Source: Clitoria ternatea (lineage: Eukaryota; Streptophyta; Magnoliopsida; Fabales; Fabaceae). From it: 64,000 nucleotides of DNA. The position numbers and the translations under genes were made by a program. Below the pieces are notes generated by a model that saw only the letters and a program-made list of their open reading frames with translations, searched no databases and was not told where the DNA came from. Where the stretch lies: positions 46,670,501 through 46,734,500 of the forward strand of contig CM075675.1 of the NCBI GenBank assembly GCA_037962975.1. Direction: 5' to 3'. Shown here piece after piece: positions 1 through 10,923 of the stretch (positions are counted from its first letter, which is position 1; each line of letters starts with the position of its first letter).

Positions 1-1758
1 ATCCTTCTTCTTTACTAATAACACCGGAGCGCCCCAGGGTGAGGCACTAGGTCGGATAAAGCCCTTTTCTAATAATTCGTTTACTTGCTTCTTCACTTCG
101 GTTAATTCCACCGAAGACATTCTATATGGTGCTTGGGACACCGGTTCTGCTCCGGGAATCAAGTCAATAGAGAAATCAATCTCTCGACTAGGAGGTAGCT
201 CCGGAATTTCTTCCGGAAAAACGTCAGGAAATTCACAAACAATCGGAATATCATTTAGCAGAAGGTCATGTCGACCCTCCGAAGTGAATAAAACGACATA
301 CGTGGCTAGAACATCGCTCACCCCGTCCTTCACGTCAAGTTCCTGTGAGAAAACAATTTTCTTCCGATAGCAGTCGACCAACACATGATTAGCAGCAAGC
401 CAATCAAGACCTAGAATAATGTCTAAGTCCTTTAAGGGCATACAGATAAGATTTACTCGAAAGGTACGGCCTTCGATTTGCATCGGTAGTTCCCTACATA
501 CGGTAGTTGCACGGAAAGTAGAACCAGTTGGAGTGGAAACAATAAGGGCGTTCTCCATTAAACTGATTGGCAGACCAAGCCGTCGCACACAACTTTCCGA
601 AATAAAGGAATGGGTTGCACCTGAATCATAAATCACATCAACTAGATAACCACAGATGAGGCACTTACCCTGTACCAGATTGTCATTCCTCGTAGCTTCT
701 GAAGCATCAAACGTAAATACACGCCCAGTCATGGCGTTCTGGGCACCGCTAGATTGAGCGTCATATCTTCCCGCTTGTGGGTTCCTTCTACCAGCTCCAT
801 TCCGACCTCCTCTCATGAAGTTGGAACCCCGGTTTCCAGAAGGGTTAGTCCGATTATCCGTTCTGCCCTGTTGCTGCCTCTGAGGGCAATCGGGCCTGAG
901 ATGCCCTGGTTGTCCGCACTGGAAGCACACAATCTGATTAGCTTGGCAATATTTGGCAATGTGTCCTTCCTGGCCACAATTGTAGCATGTACGATTCCCA
1001 GGGGGATTACCCGATCGACCAGTGGAACCTCGACCAGAGGAGGATGAAGAGGTAGCAGAGGATTTGCCACCTCGAAAGAATTGACCCATCCTCTTGAAGC
1101 TGAAACCTTTTGCCTTCAATGGCTTTTTATCTCTTGGCTGAGACATCCTTTGCAACTGCACTTCTTCTGTCAGCCTTGCTTTGTTCACCAAGGTCGGATA
1201 GTCCCTGATCTCCATTGGTACGATTACACTACGGAGCTCAATCCATAGTCCCGCTTCGTATTTGGCACACTTGCTGCCTTCAGTCCCTTCTAATGAGAAA
1301 GGGTGGTAAAAATCACACAGCTCGTCGAACTTGCTGGTGTACTCAGCTACAGACATCCGGTCTTGCTCTAACTTCAGGAATTCCATTTCTTTCCGGATTT
1401 TGTAGTTGTCTGGGAAGTACTTAACAAGGAACCTCCTTCGAAAATTCGCCCATACTAACGGCTCATTGGCTGCGTTCATTTGCACCTTCACGCGAGACCA
1501 CCATACTCTAGCCTCATCTTTCAATTGATATGAAGCAAATAAAACCTTTTGCTCCTCAGAACACTCAAAATATTCAAAAACTTGTTCGATATCCCTAATC
1601 CAGATATATGCCCCATCGTAGTCGTGTCCCCCCTTGTAAGTCGGAGGATTCCTTTTTAGGAATTTATCCAGAGTGGGACCGGACTCGGTCCTACTCATCA
1701 GTTGAGTAAATTTAAAGAAGAAATCATCTCCTCCCCCAGAACTAGTCTCTCCGTCCAT
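1..1758 (-). CDS. Gag-protease-reverse transcriptase polyprotein, partial (element C)
   Basis: Translating the minus strand from the ATG at 1758 gives 586 codons to the window edge with no stop. Residues ~30-190 are a retrotransposon gag domain (YxGGHDYDGAYIWIRDIE and FRRRFLVKYFP segments). A Ser/Gly/Arg-rich linker and two CCHC zinc knuckles follow (CYNCGQEGHIAKYC at ~965-918 and CFQCGQPGHLRPDC at ~927-886 on the DNA). The aspartic protease active site is DSGATHSFI near 630-601, followed by the ILGLDWL flap-region motif near 420-400. The start of RT carries FPDVFPEEIPELPP and ends at LLVKKKD at the edge. The start is the first Met after the PBS leader and precedes the gag domain directly. 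An uninterrupted frame through three domains suggests a recent or still-functional copy, unlike element B. RNase H and integrase should continue to the left. Confidence 0.9.
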   Translation of the reverse strand, partial: MDGETSSGGGDDFFFKFTQLMSRTESGPTLDKFLKRNPPTYKGGHDYDGAYIWIRDIEQVFEYFECSEEQKVLFASYQLKDEARVWWSRVKVQMNAANEPLVWANFRRRFLVKYFPDNYKIRKEMEFLKLEQDRMSVAEYTSKFDELCDFYHPFSLEGTEGSKCAKYEAGLWIELRSVIVPMEIRDYPTLVNKARLTEEVQLQRMSQPRDKKPLKAKGFSFKRMGQFFRGGKSSATSSSSSGRGSTGRSGNPPGNRTCYNCGQEGHIAKYCQANQIVCFQCGQPGHLRPDCPQRQQQGRTDNRTNPSGNRGSNFMRGGRNGAGRRNPQAGRYDAQSSGAQNAMTGRVFTFDASEATRNDNLVQGKCLICGYLVDVIYDSGATHSFISESCVRRLGLPISLMENALIVSTPTGSTFRATTVCRELPMQIEGRTFRVNLICMPLKDLDIILGLDWLAANHVLVDCYRKKIVFSQELDVKDGVSDVLATYVVLFTSEGRHDLLLNDIPIVCEFPDVFPEEIPELPPSREIDFSIDLIPGAEPVSQAPYRMSSVELTEVKKQVNELLEKGFIRPSASPWGAPVLLVKKKD

Positions 1759-1968
1759 TTAGCAACTCTACAATGGGCAAACACATCACCATTAATAACC
1801 AAGATCAGTCAGGGGATTATAGATTTACCTTATTTTCATAGAATACTACGCCAGTGGAGTGCCAAGGGAACGGTGCCAGACCACACGTAATCTTAACAAA
1901 ACACAATCAACTTTCATAAGATTATCACAATCACTAGATCAGCCCACACACCGGCTCTAGAAAGAACC

Positions 1969-1980
1969 GCTCTGATACCA
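1969..1980 (-). other. Primer-binding site, initiator tRNA-Met type
   Basis: The minus strand reads TGGTATCAGAGC, the standard plant PBS complementary to the 3' end of initiator tRNA-Met. It lies 2 nt from the LTR end. It fixes the polarity of element C and its LTR boundary. Confidence 0.93.
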
Positions 1981-1982
1981 AG

Positions 1983-4319
1983 TGTAACGTTCTAGACTAT
2001 TTTTACATTTATTTTTATTCAAACTATTACATTTTACAATAAATTTTTCCTTTTCCGTGAAAATTAATCGATATTTAGAGAAAACAATTTAATTCGACAC
2101 AGCGGATGAGAGAAAGGGAAATCAGGGCGTCTCGCTTGAGCGAGGCCCCTACTCGTCTAAGCGAGATTCCGGACTCTCACTTAGACGAGGTGCTATTCGT
2201 TGAACGAACACCTTTCTCACATCGGATTAAACGAACGTGCAACCGGACTCCCAAAACTTCGCTCTAACAAATGGTTTTGCGAACTCAAAGAATTACCATA
2301 AAAGCATATGCAAATAACAGTAATAGATTTTTGAAATATATTTTCATTCGATCCGGTCTTACTTAAACATCACTAATAATTTATAATACAAAGTTTTATA
2401 CACACATAAGACTCTATAAAGAGTCACTCAAACTCGTTTGGACCCTGGCACCGTTCTCCTCCTTGGCTCTGCTCCACGGCTCCTTCCCCCTCCCTGTCTC
2501 TGGTTACTAAAAAAATAATGCAAGGGTGAGTGTTTGGCATAATAATTAATATAGAACAGAATTTAACACTATACATGCATATCAACCCATATGCCTCAAG
2601 CATCATCTATAAGTAAGCATACCACAACATAACGAATTTCATGCAATAACTGTATTAAACCAGCTACACCATCTCCGTCACATTTATTATATTCATCACA
2701 TTCATCATATACATCACATTCATCACATTCATCACAACTGACTCTCATACAATTTGACTCCTAGTATCCGGATACTAAAGGATTGGCCTTCAGCTGGGGG
2801 TCCTACTTGACACCCCGTGAACCCTGCTTGGTTCACTGAGTCCCGTTTGACTCTCCACCTCGACCACTGGGTCCTACTTGACCACTGGGTAGCTCAACTG
2901 GGCATGAAAACCACGGGAGCCGGAAATGAGGGGCTATCATATACCGTCGGCCATCCCACACCACATAATCATTCAACAATTTACCTTTCATAATAATATC
3001 TATTTTCTCATCCCTCGGGTAGCCTGCTTGCTAACCCAGAGTCACATAACACTGATCATTTCACATTAGATATCAATTTTCTCATCCATCGGGTAGCCTA
3101 CTTGCTAACCCAGAGTCACATAACACTGATTACGTCAATATTAAATATTTCAAGATCATGCATGATAACTCAACCACAAACACAATTCTCAACTCATCAA
3201 TGTACACTATCACACATGCACAAGTATAAACACACAATTACGTTTAACAATATTTTCCTTTAGTCTGTTTACGTTACTTCAAAGATCGAAATAAGAAGTA
3301 AGTCCTATTCTAATTAATTATAACCTGAACACCCCCTTACTCTGGTTCCACGCTTCAATGATCTGTTCTTTGTGCCGATTTCTTCCTCTGAGCACCGGTA
3401 CTGCAATCTCAACTCCTCCACTCAGTCTTCCGTTACTTAATCTACTACCTACGGATCATGAAGTACAGCTTTATCACCTCAATGTCCTTAGTTCATGGTC
3501 AACATTTGGTTTACACTCGCAGAGGAGTGGAGAATAGTCACGAATATAGCCATGCATGGCCCTTAACAGCTAAAGAATGAAAGAAATAAGGGAATCACAA
3601 TCGGGTTGGATCAGTAGACTCACCTGGAAGTCTCGATCACAGGAATGAGGTTAATTTGTAGTTCAAACACAAATGGAGTCTCACTCCAGTACATGCAGCT
3701 CAGCGTTAAGAGAGAAGAGGCAAACGGAAGAGAATGAACAAGCTGATAGTAACTGTAACTTGTGTAAAATGAAGAAGAAAGGAAGGGAATCTTCTTATAT
3801 ATATGGCTCATGGATAAGATCGTCTTTTCCTTGATTTTATTTGTATTCTTACTATTTTAAACTATTGCTTAGTCATCAAATCAATTACACGTGTTTATCC
3901 CTTCAACGCCCACGTAGTCATAGTCCTCTAATAATTCGCTAGAGTATAGGTCCGATATGAATATCGACCCCGCCGTCCTAACTTAATGTTCATACCTCGG
4001 AAATCCAAGTTACAACTTGAGAGATCGGATATATCATCCGCTCTCGACTATTTGTCACACACACGTCCGTTGTTTCAGTTAGTGTGAAGTTAATCCGAGA
4101 TGTGACCCCGTGTGAGGCGCTCTCCCCACAACGGTAGGACCGGACCGCCTAGCCCTATCCGCTCTTCTCCCACACTTCCGCTCTTTTAACTCCGCCTGCT
4201 CGCGTTTCAGATACCGACCTCGACACCGGCTCAAACAGAGTAAATACTAAATAGAATTTCTAAACATTCTCTAACATTTCACATTTCATAATTTTTATTA
4301 AAACATCAGGGATGTTACA
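1983..4319 (-). repeat. 5' LTR of element C
   Basis: The plus strand starts TGTAACGTTCTAG and ends CAGGGATGTTACA, giving TG...CA ends in element orientation and a length of 2337 bp. The LTR shares several blocks with LTR A at 31207-33598: the stretch around CTAGTATCCGGATACTAAA, the 'ccactgggtagctcaactggg' region, and the 'accacgggagcc' region. The two therefore belong to the same LTR superfamily in the same orientation. It also contains the motif CTCGCTTGAGCGAG, seen again in the 10.2-10.9 kb foldback. Confidence 0.88.
3001..3130. repeat. Two-copy tandem repeat inside LTR C
   Basis: Two ~57 bp copies (about 3001-3056 and 3074-3129) share TCGGGTAGCCT, then CTTGCTAACCCAGAGTCACA and TAACACTGAT, with few differences. 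They are spaced about 73 bp apart. A related 'gggtagctgacttgctaaccc' stretch is in LTR A near 33280. Confidence 0.8.
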
Positions 4320-5045
4320 TACCCCTTTCATATACGCTAGAAGCGTAAATGGACTTTCTACATTAATCTTGACCCGACACACCCTCTTACCTTGATTCCA
4401 AGCTTCTCTCAGCTACTTTGGGCGTCGGTCGCACCTCACATTTGCTTGATTCATTTCCCGGCTTCCGAATCCAACACCCGCTTCATCAATCGATCTCCCA
4501 ACTCTTGTTTCAACACCTGTGGTCACCAAAGCACACAATCCATTAGTACATAACCTTCTCCGACATGCCAAACACGAAACCTAAACGCCCAAGTCCATAA
4601 AAACACAAAATCTGAACTCCAAACACCACCTGCATGGTTCAGATTTGAAGGAGGAAAAGGGGAGGGGAAGAAGAAACATGAAAATAAAGGTCCTCCACGC
4701 CTTACCTCACTTCCCAAGGCTCAAAATGCCAGGAATCGTAAGCTCCCATGAGTCCCAACCATAAATCGCAGGGGAGGAAGGAAGAAGAGAAGGATGAGTG
4801 TTTCTGCCCACTGTTTTGCATGCCCTAGGTTTAAACTGATCGCGGCGCTGACGCCCCGCGTCACAGCCACGCCCCGCGTCAGGGTCCTTAGGCCATTTCC
4901 TTTAAAATTCATTTTTAAATCATTTTTTCCTTGAAAAATATAATTCTAAATTATATCTCTATTTAAAATTCCACTTTTCTTTAATTCTAGTTTAATCAAA
5001 TATTTAATTTATCTTTCCCAGTTTTAAATTATTAAGGATGTTATA
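4320..5045 (-). repeat. Remnant of an older A-type LTR next to element C
   Basis: This stretch resembles the right end of LTR A (45476-46196). Both have a GA-rich 'gaggaaaaggggaggggaagaagaaac' type block, a 'cgcaggggaggaagg' type block, TTTTGCATG then 'gatcgcggcgctgacgc', and an end of GGATGTTAyA. It looks like the host LTR into which element C inserted, with the rest lying beyond the left edge. No coding potential is seen. Confidence 0.65.
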
Positions 5046-6240
5046 GCTTTTATGACCGGAGTCAGGTTACCAATTCCGTACCGAAATTCATCGCCAATTT
5101 GGTTTTTATGGGACCCAGTCTAGTTTTTTCTTGAAAGCATTTTCCATAATTGGTCGCTTATTTTTAAGGACTGATATGCACACTGGATCATTTTGCGACT
5201 CTGGCCGTAATAAGCTGCCTTCGTGTTTTGGTACTTAGCTCCCTTTTACACTCCGAAGTTACCAATTTGAAATCGCTCCGGGGTTTAATCTCTCCGGGGT
5301 GTAAACGTATAACCGCTCTGGGTTCTCAATCGCTTCGGGGTTACCATTTTACAGCCACTTTGGGGTTTGACCTCTCTAGAGTGTAAATGCCTAACCGCTC
5401 TGGGGTTACAATTTTATAGTTGCTAGGGTTGTTTACCGCTTCAGGGTTACGAATTTACTTTGCTGAAGATAACCCTTTATGGGCCTTGAGTGTGATCATT
5501 GTGCTTATTTCTGCTGCGGTTTCCTGAAACTAAGAGAAACTCTTGTATTTATTTGTTACACTGGTCTTTTGGTCTTTCCTTATGATGTCAATGTGAGACT
5601 TCAAGGATTTAAAGTGGGTCCCACCAGATGTGCCAATGTTCTGACCGGAGTGCAGGGGATAAAGTACTATATGTACAACTAATGTCCAGATTCATGATCT
5701 GATGTGTAAGTGAATTTGGATTCAGATTGTCCCGATCCAATCTCGTAGTTTGGACCAGTCTTGTGGACAAGGCCGGTGTTAGTGGACTTCGTCGAGCTCT
5801 AAACTTCATCCCAACGCGTTGAAGAACAAAGAGGGGTGGTACCTGCAAAAACACTCCGACGCTCAAGTCAGTTCGGGTTCTAACATCGGAGCTATATCGG
5901 ACTAATAAGATGGGTACTAGAGCTTACCACTTATAAGGTGTTTGTTGTATTTATAGCGAAGGAGTGTCATGTCATGCCTTGTTTTGTGTGTTGAAGCAGG
6001 TCTGTACATCATGTGGGGACTGATCTCTGCAGGTTTTAACCGGTGTTGGTTTGGTCTTATCCTATCATGACTCCGGTCATTAGCCACTCAAAAGGGCTAT
6101 GATTCTAGTCGTTGGAAGTGTGAAATAGTTGTTCGAAGTCGATGTGTCAAGTGAAATTATATGTTGTCTCCTCATGGGTCCACATCGACTGCTTTAAGGA
6201 TTAAGGACCGGTATCGAGCCCAGAACAATATATATTCTAT
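5046..6240. repeat. Unclassified repetitive sequence with a conserved 'cctgcaaaa...gctcaagt' box
   Basis: No gene is visible. At 5270-5450 short degenerate units of the form 'ccgctctggggtt' recur. At about 5840-5870 the sequence TACCTGCAAAAACACTCCGA followed by CGCTCAAGTCAGT matches similar boxes at ~7225-7255 and ~54205-54235. All three sit in similar surroundings (GC-rich 'accgg' sequence, then a downstream stretch ending in 'atttatag' or 'atttatac'). They are probably copies of one DNA-transposon-like family; I cannot name it with confidence. Confidence 0.45.
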
Positions 6241-6245
6241 GTTTT

Positions 6246-6520
6246 TAATTCAAATATCATTTAAAATATTAAAAGTGTTGTATTAATTCAAATTATAATT
6301 AAATTACCTCATTGATAACTAATATTACATTTTTTATTATTTATTGATTTCTTTATTACATTTATTTCTACTTAATTCATATTAATTCAAATATAGTTTA
6401 AAATATTGAAAGTGTTGTATTGATTCAAATTATAATTAAATTACCTCAATGATAACTAATATTACATTTTTTTCTTGTTATTAATTGATTTCTTTATTAC
6501 ATTTATTTCTATTTAATTCA
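6246..6520. repeat. AT-rich tandem duplication, ~138 bp unit, two copies
   Basis: The block beginning TAATTCAAATATCATTTAAA at ~6246 recurs at ~6384 with few substitutions (both continue with AGTGTTGTAT, then CAAATTATAATTAAATTACC). Non-coding and AT-rich. AT-rich non-coding sequence continues to about 7019. Confidence 0.8.
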
Positions 6521-7019
6521 TATTTATAGTGATTGATTTTTTTAAAGTTCTAATTTTTTTGCTTCAGATAGTTTTTTTTAATTTAAGTTAAACTCTTCTA
6601 CTCGTTGTTTCTGTTTATCACATTTATTTTCTCATAATTTGTAATTATTGTAATTATTTTTTAAATGTCCTGACTTTTTAGCTAATAATATTTCCACTTA
6701 GATGTCTTGATATTTCATATTTTAAAAAAAATTCTATTTCTTGTTTATAATTATTACACTTTTTTCCACTTAATTAGTAATTATAGTGATTATTTTTTTC
6801 AATGTTTTATTATTTTTCTTCATATATTTTTTAATTTGAAATTAATATTTAAAAATTAAATTAAATTAAATTAAATTACACACATGATAATCATGTGACA
6901 TCTTAATTTTAAAATTAAAGGGATAAATTATTAGTAACCAAGTAATTAATTGAGATTAATTAATTAGAATCAAAATGGGTACATTAATTAATGAATTGAT
7001 CCAGTTAAGTTTATGGTAA

Positions 7020-8779
7020 CTTAAAGTTACCCGATTGAATTGGTCGTGGTCAGGGTGCAAAGGCCGACCTAATGCCTAGTCCTCAAAGATGTGTATATGA
7101 TCAGATTTTATACCGGTCCAGTGGGGATCCAGTATTATATCCTCTAATGGGGAAATAAAGGTCTTGAAGTGATTCATCGTACCAAAAGCACCAGCCTTAC
7201 GCGTTGTGGGGCAAAAGGGGGTGTCACCTGTAATGACACTCCAACGCTCAAATTAGTGAATGTTCAAGGAGAATATCAGAGCTCAAGCATAAGTTCAAGT
7301 GAGAATGTTCTACCTTTCATTGTTGATATGTGAGTATTTATACTTGAGGGTAACAAAAGAGTTGTTTCGAGTAAGTGTGCTTATCGTACAAAGTGTCAAC
7401 ACGATTCTGCTCATTTGTAAAAAGGTTGATACGCAATAGTGACCCTACCTACCAACTGCACCTTTTCATCAGTCACTTTACAGGGTGTTTCCTCAACATG
7501 CAATTACATAAGTCAACTCTGACTATCCGTTTTTGAAAGATAACTCACTGAGGTTACGTCATGAGTCTCATACGCAGTGTTGGGAGTCGGTGTTAAGCTT
7601 CATCACTCTAAACAATGTCGATATTGCATGGCGGCTTCTAGGTCAAATGACTTTTTTATCCATGAGCTGGTATTAAGATCAGATCATTTGGCCCCTAGCT
7701 TGTTTGAGGTACTATGTCGGTTGCTCGAATAAGCTATATCTTCTACTAGGACACCTATTATAGGCGTGAGTAAGAAGAGTATTTTATTAACTTAGAAAAT
7801 TTTTCATTTGCTCCTTTTCACATTCGTAACTGTCGCATATTTATTTCCCTTTCAAAACACAGCGTTGCGCGTATCGTGGGTTGCCTCAATCATGCGACCA
7901 TTACTTTCAATCATGTGTGACGATTACATTTCAATCATAGCTTTGGCAGTTACTTTTGAACAATGGGCCTTGGAAATTGAAACAACTCGACCCAAAAAAT
8001 TTTGAATCTGAAATGTCACCGTGTTGTTTACCGCTAGCCACATCTATAAGAGGTGGTTCTAGAAATGTTGCGAGGCACTTGTTGCACTAGCTTATTGACA
8101 CTCTACCAAAACTTAGAGAGAAAACTTTATGACTTAGAGAGCTTTCTATACCACCATCTTGCCTAACTCATAGTGTTTTGAAGACTTATTTGTTTGTGAC
8201 CTTTTAGGACTCAACCAAAGTTTCCAGACCTTTACCTTTCTACTTTTATTTGTTTCAACATTTTCCTTTGCTTTACCCTTCTGCTGAGTGTAAAAAATGA
8301 GGACTAGGGAAAGGTCATCTAGATACCATGGGGGTAGAATTTCTGTGAGGAATTAAAGGCCTAGGGCGCATGGACCAGGACGAGGGGGACAGAAATGAGA
8401 GTGGTGTTTTGGAATAGATTATGAGCCTGAGGTTTCTTATGACTTTAAAATTAAATAATTTAATGAATCATATTTGTTTAATAAATTCAATTAATATTTT
8501 ATTTATAGAATTATCTCAATCTTCTTCAAAATAAGCATGTGCATCACCCAGGTGAACATCCAGTGTCAATTTAAACTCAAGACATGCCCCACTTGATTTC
8601 CTACTATAATTAAAGGCAACACATGTTCATACTAGAAGAGAAGTTAAATAGATTGATTAAAACTTTAGCAAAATCTTTTTTGCAAAGATAACTCTTCAAA
8701 CACCTATTTGAGTTTTCTTAAAGACTCAGTTGAAAATAAAACTGATTGACATACAGTTGAGTCCGTATGTGTTTTCACA
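7020..8779. other. Non-coding repeat-like region
   Basis: From 7020 to about 7760 the sequence resembles the 5.6-6.2 kb and 54 kb repeat family: a 'gtgtcacctgtaatgacactccaacgctcaa' type box near 7220, followed by a 'gtgagtatttatactt' type stretch. From 7761 to 8779 I see no domain-bearing frame, RNA gene or clear element boundary. Confidence 0.4.
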
Positions 8780-9900
8780 AACTTTAAGATAGATAAAAGA
8801 AGCACAAAAGGAAGCAGTAAAGAGAGATAACACACAGGAAAAATATTATACCAGTTTGCCTAACAACCAAGGCTACATCTAGTACCTATTCGAGCCAACA
8901 AGAGTTTGTATTAGCTAATAATGAAGTAAAGTGTAACCCACACTTTCTTACAAGAATTCAAAATATTCTTTTACAACTTAGTCTCTCCAGGTTAATAGCC
9001 TAAGTATTCTTCCTTAGCTTAATCTCTTCTGACTAATTAAACAAGTATCGTTTCTTGACCAAGTCTCTCCAAGCTCTTACAAACTTCACATGGAAATAAA
9101 GATATCCCAAGTCTTTATTAAGGATCTTAAGAATGTCTGAGCTTACTAAAACTGAACTAATTGTTCAACATATAAAATGAAGTAAAATTTTTAAATCATT
9201 CTACAAAGAATTAGATAATACTGCATAACTTGTAGAATGTGAAGAAGAGATAAGAAATAGGAAGATGAGTCACTTTGCATCATTGAGTGACTTTCCTTTT
9301 TTAAGTTTCCTTTGAAATGGACGCCAAAAGACAAAAGGCTTTTTGTTAAATGAAGGCCTGACATCTGTTTAGAGCTGTTGGAGTGATATCATGAGAAGTA
9401 TATTTGAACTATGTCAGCGTATGGACATCTTAGTTATCTGACTTTCCAAATTGGTGCATAGGATGAACACTATTCTTTGTTCAGATGGTCCTTTTAAAGC
9501 TATTCTGATATGATAAAAAGTTTGTTTAAAGTCATACCTTTTATAAGTTGATATAGAAGCATAAGCTTTGGATTGTATTTACTATCTCCCAGTAAGTCTT
9601 TTGTGTTAAGTCTACGAGTTCGAGTTCTATAAGCCTTGAGTCTTTTGAACCTTCATACAACTACTTCAAGAGTCTTGTACCTTAGTTTGTGACTGTATTT
9701 ATTTGTAAATAAGCAGTCTTGAAATATTAGTATATTAAATAGTGTAATTTTTTATCGTAATCAAAATATTTAAAATGTCCTAAAAACTTTATATGTTATT
9801 TCAAGACTTAACAATAATTACAAGGCTACTCTCAGAAGCTGGGCTGCCAAGTGCAAGTGGTTTCTTCATTGTTCACTTTCCATGAATAAAATCTCCTCAA
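8780..9900 (-). repeat. Probable copia-type LTR-like sequence (low confidence)
   Basis: The stretch with ATTATACCAGTTTGCCTAAC, 'cctaagtattcttccttagctt' and several 'aagtctctcca' phrases resembles, in reverse orientation, the style of LTR E2 (28648-29989) and the insertion at 26.2-27.8 kb. No TG...CA ends with a duplication were found, so boundaries are approximate. No coding sequence is seen. Confidence 0.3.
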
Positions 9901-9930
9901 GGAATATATATAAAGACATAATGCCAAAGA

Positions 9931-9975
9931 TTAATAATAATAATAATAATAATAACAATAATAATGATAATAAAG
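9931..9975. repeat. AAT-type microsatellite
   Basis: An imperfect (AAT)n run (taataataataataataat, then interrupted by 'aacaataataatgataataa'). Confidence 0.9.
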
Positions 9976-10236
9976 AACATAGCTAGTCACGGTAATACTT
10001 AACAATGTATTATATTATCTAATACGAACTAAATTTATATGTCAATATTTCAATCCACCAGCTAAGTAATTAAGTTGTATAGGTAATTACCAACGGGGGT
10101 TGATACAAGTGGTAAGCGGCTTGAAATCGTTTAAGGTTTAAAATCTTGTGTATGTAAAAAAATTCCATTGGGAGTCTCACCTGTCCTATTCAGATATGGC
10201 AAATGAGTAAGATTGCTTCTGAAGGGAAATGCCTAT

Positions 10237-10918
10237 TATAACACCCTAAATTTTATGGGTAAATTTTTCGCGTTTTTATTTAGAAAATACCTGGATCTAA
10301 ATAATAATAAAAAGCCACTCCCATATATGAAGATATGGGAGCCAGGTCCAATGACCATGAATAAAAGGAAGACAGAGGAAAATAAAGGCCAAACCATAGC
10401 CTCCCAGTGAAAGCCAGCAACAATCAAACAAATCCGAGAGAAACAGCGTACACTCGCTCAAGCGAGGTCCGATTCCGCTTGAGCGAGTCAGCGTAACACG
10501 CTCGGGCGAAAGCCCTTTCGCTTGGGCGAAACCACCATAAGAACCTTCCCAGCCAACACACCCGCTTCAGCGAGAGAGTCCTCGCTCCAGCAAGTGTGTT
10601 GGCTGGGAAGGTTCTTATGGTGGTTTCGCCCAAGCGAAAGGGCTTTCGCCCGAGCGTGTTACGCTGACTCGCTCAAGCGGAATCGGACCTCGCTTGAGCG
10701 AGTGCACGCTGTTTCTCTCGGATTTGTTTGATTGTTGCTGGCTTTCACTGGGAGGCTATGGTTTGGCCTTTATTTTCCTCTGACTTCCTTTTATTCATGG
10801 TCATTGGACCTGGCTCCCATATCTTCATATATGGGAGTGGCTTTTTATTATTATTTAGATCCAGGTATTTTCTAAATAAAAACGTGAAAAATTTACCCCT
10901 AAAATTTAGGGTGTTATA
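10237..10918. mobile_element. Foldback element made of two outward-facing LTR-like ends
   Basis: The 682 bp segment is an almost perfect inverted repeat with arms of about 335 bp and a loop of only a few bases near 10577. It begins TATAACACCCTAAATTTT and ends with the inverse. It is flanked by the direct repeat CCTAT (10232-10236 and 10919-10923). A 5 bp duplication is the size made by Ty3/gypsy integrases, and the arm start resembles the legume gypsy LTR start TGTAACACCC (compare element B). The arms carry CTCGCTCAAGCGAG-type palindromes also present in LTR C. By eye only a handful of mismatches separate the arms. Open frames seen here are mirror images and are not genes. Confidence 0.85.
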
Positions 10919-10923
10919 CCTAT

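Larger units (their letters stand above)
1..4319 (-). mobile_element. Element C: Ty3/gypsy LTR retrotransposon, 5' part, cut by window edge
   Basis: Reading on the minus strand, an LTR (1983-4319) is followed by a 2 nt spacer, a primer-binding site, a short leader and an open gag-protease-RT frame that runs off the left edge. The order LTR-PBS-gag-PR-RT and the RT type (motif [11 protein letters not shown] near the edge) place it in Ty3/gypsy, probably the chromovirus Tekay/Del side. This is inferred from resemblance to element B, whose integrase and C-terminal domain are visible. The integrase and the other LTR lie outside the window, so age and completeness cannot be judged. The flanking five bases after the LTR are TACCC (4320-4324); the matching duplication would be outside the window. 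Confidence 0.9.

Noticed and set aside
813..1070. 85-codon frame on the minus strand within gag
   Set aside because: It is out of frame with the 586-codon gag-pol frame, which carries the real domains.
10424..10731. Two similar ~69-codon frames on opposite strands
   Set aside because: They are mirror images created by the inverted repeat and carry no domain.
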